In this document: positions 5,620 to 5,962 of the stretch, piece by piece
How the letters are laid out: every line of letters begins with the position of its first letter
How positions within the stretch are numbered: the stretch's first letter is position 1
Assembly: GCA_002725445.1 (NCBI GenBank)
Contig: PBPD01000153.1
Location: 1-5,962, forward strand
DNA from: Rickettsiales bacterium
GTDB taxonomy: Bacteria > Pseudomonadota > Alphaproteobacteria > Rickettsiales > UBA3002
Direction: 5' to 3'
DNA: 5,962 bases
The notes under the pieces: model-generated
The model's input: the letters and a program-made list of their open reading frames with translations, nothing else
Told to the model about the DNA's origin: nothing
The model's database searches: none
Made by a program: the position numbers and the translations under genes

Positions 5620-5627
5620 ATGAAACT

Positions 5628-5962
5628 ATGTGCTTGAAAAAAATACATAAATCAAAATCGCTGCTGCTGTCTTGCTTTCTTGGTTTAGCAATAAGCACTG
5701 GTGGATGCGGCATTATTGATAAACACGTTGAGTGGGAAACAATAGAACCAGAAAGCTATCCCGTGCTCAAGGCGGTAGGCTATGCGCCGATTTCTTCTCA
5801 GCATGGCGAAAGCGACAGCATGAAGCTTATAATGGCGATGAAAGCGTCAAAATTAGATGCATACCGAGAGCTAACTGAACAAGTCTATGGTCAAAAAATT
5901 GAAGGCAATCAGTCTCTGTCTCACTTGGTTATAGATAGCGAAACATTGCGAGCATCTGTAGA
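5628..5962 (+). CDS. flgP: Outer-membrane lipoprotein of the LPP20/FlgP family, N-terminal part (3' end outside window)
   Basis: FlgP is a lipoprotein of the basal-body H-ring region that is needed for full motility in Vibrio-type polar flagella. The first 111 codons are visible. A short Lys-rich N-region (MCLKKIHKSK) precedes a hydrophobic core LLLSCFLGLAIS and a lipobox ending TGGC, with the lipidated Cys at 27. Thr at -3 is less common than Leu. After a linker comes the LPP20 pattern: YPVLKAVGYAPI (44-55), then a helix with MAMKASKLDAYRELTEQVYG (69-88). The family is usually only about 140 residues, so most of it is here. Identification as FlgP rests on this pattern plus the divergent flgT; a generic LPP20 lipoprotein is the alternative. 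It probably heads an operon that would include flgO in relatives, beyond the window. Its long leader carries two possible hairpins. Confidence 0.85.
   Translation, partial: MCLKKIHKSKSLLLSCFLGLAISTGGCGIIDKHVEWETIEPESYPVLKAVGYAPISSQHGESDSMKLIMAMKASKLDAYRELTEQVYGQKIEGNQSLSHLVIDSETLRASV

Noticed and set aside
5500..5627. c-di-GMP (GEMM) riboswitch upstream of flgP
   Set aside because: Attractive given the c-di-GMP theme, but the conserved core segments (GGGCAAAC and ACGCAAAGCC-like, plus the tetraloop and receptor) are not present. Only simple hairpins are visible.

Overview
This window reads as chromosomal DNA of a marine-type gammaproteobacterium, most likely in or near the Alteromonadales (Alteromonas/Shewanella-like). 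That is judged from the gene families, moderate GC content and gene arrangement only; no database search was possible. It joins two surface-lifestyle systems: a Lap-type (LapD/LapG) adhesin secretion and release module, and the flagellar H-ring genes flgT and flgP.

Layout. Positions 1-798 (+) hold the C-terminal part of an HlyD/LapC-type membrane fusion protein of a type I secretion system; its start lies left of the window. A small LuxR-family regulator (799-1395, +) begins on the base after its stop codon. Its receiver-like N-terminal half has lost the phosphorylation residues. Convergent to these, and overlapping the regulator's 3' end by 26 bp, is a minus-strand pair: lapG (3311-3991), a periplasmic cysteine protease with its Cys/His/Asp triad, and lapD (1370-3304), an inner-membrane receptor with degenerate GGDEF and EAL domains and the periplasmic GWxQ motif at W125. 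A 154-bp gap with AT-rich inverted repeats separates lapG from flgT (4146-5327, minus strand). A 300-bp divergent intergenic region follows, with a back-to-back pair of sigma-54-like promoter sequences, a tandem 11-bp repeat and two potential hairpins. The window ends inside a lipoprotein gene of the LPP20/FlgP family (5628 onward, +).

How they would work together, from knowledge of the families: the type I exporter, of which the HlyD protein is the periplasmic adaptor, secretes a large repeat adhesin. When c-di-GMP is high, LapD binds it through its inactive EAL domain and holds LapG at the membrane. When c-di-GMP falls, LapG is freed, cuts the adhesin near its N terminus, and the cell detaches. 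FlgT and FlgP build the outer ring that stabilises the polar flagellum. In this genome the release switch (lapGD) lies directly downstream of flgT on the same strand, which suggests, but does not prove, coordination of detachment with motility. The adhesin, ABC transporter and outer-membrane channel are not in the window.

I see no mobile element, tRNA, rRNA or CRISPR array. No wholly novel system is evident. The less ordinary items are the LuxR pseudo-receiver fused transcriptionally to the secretion operon, the convergent gene overlap, the repeats before lapG and the structured leader before flgP.
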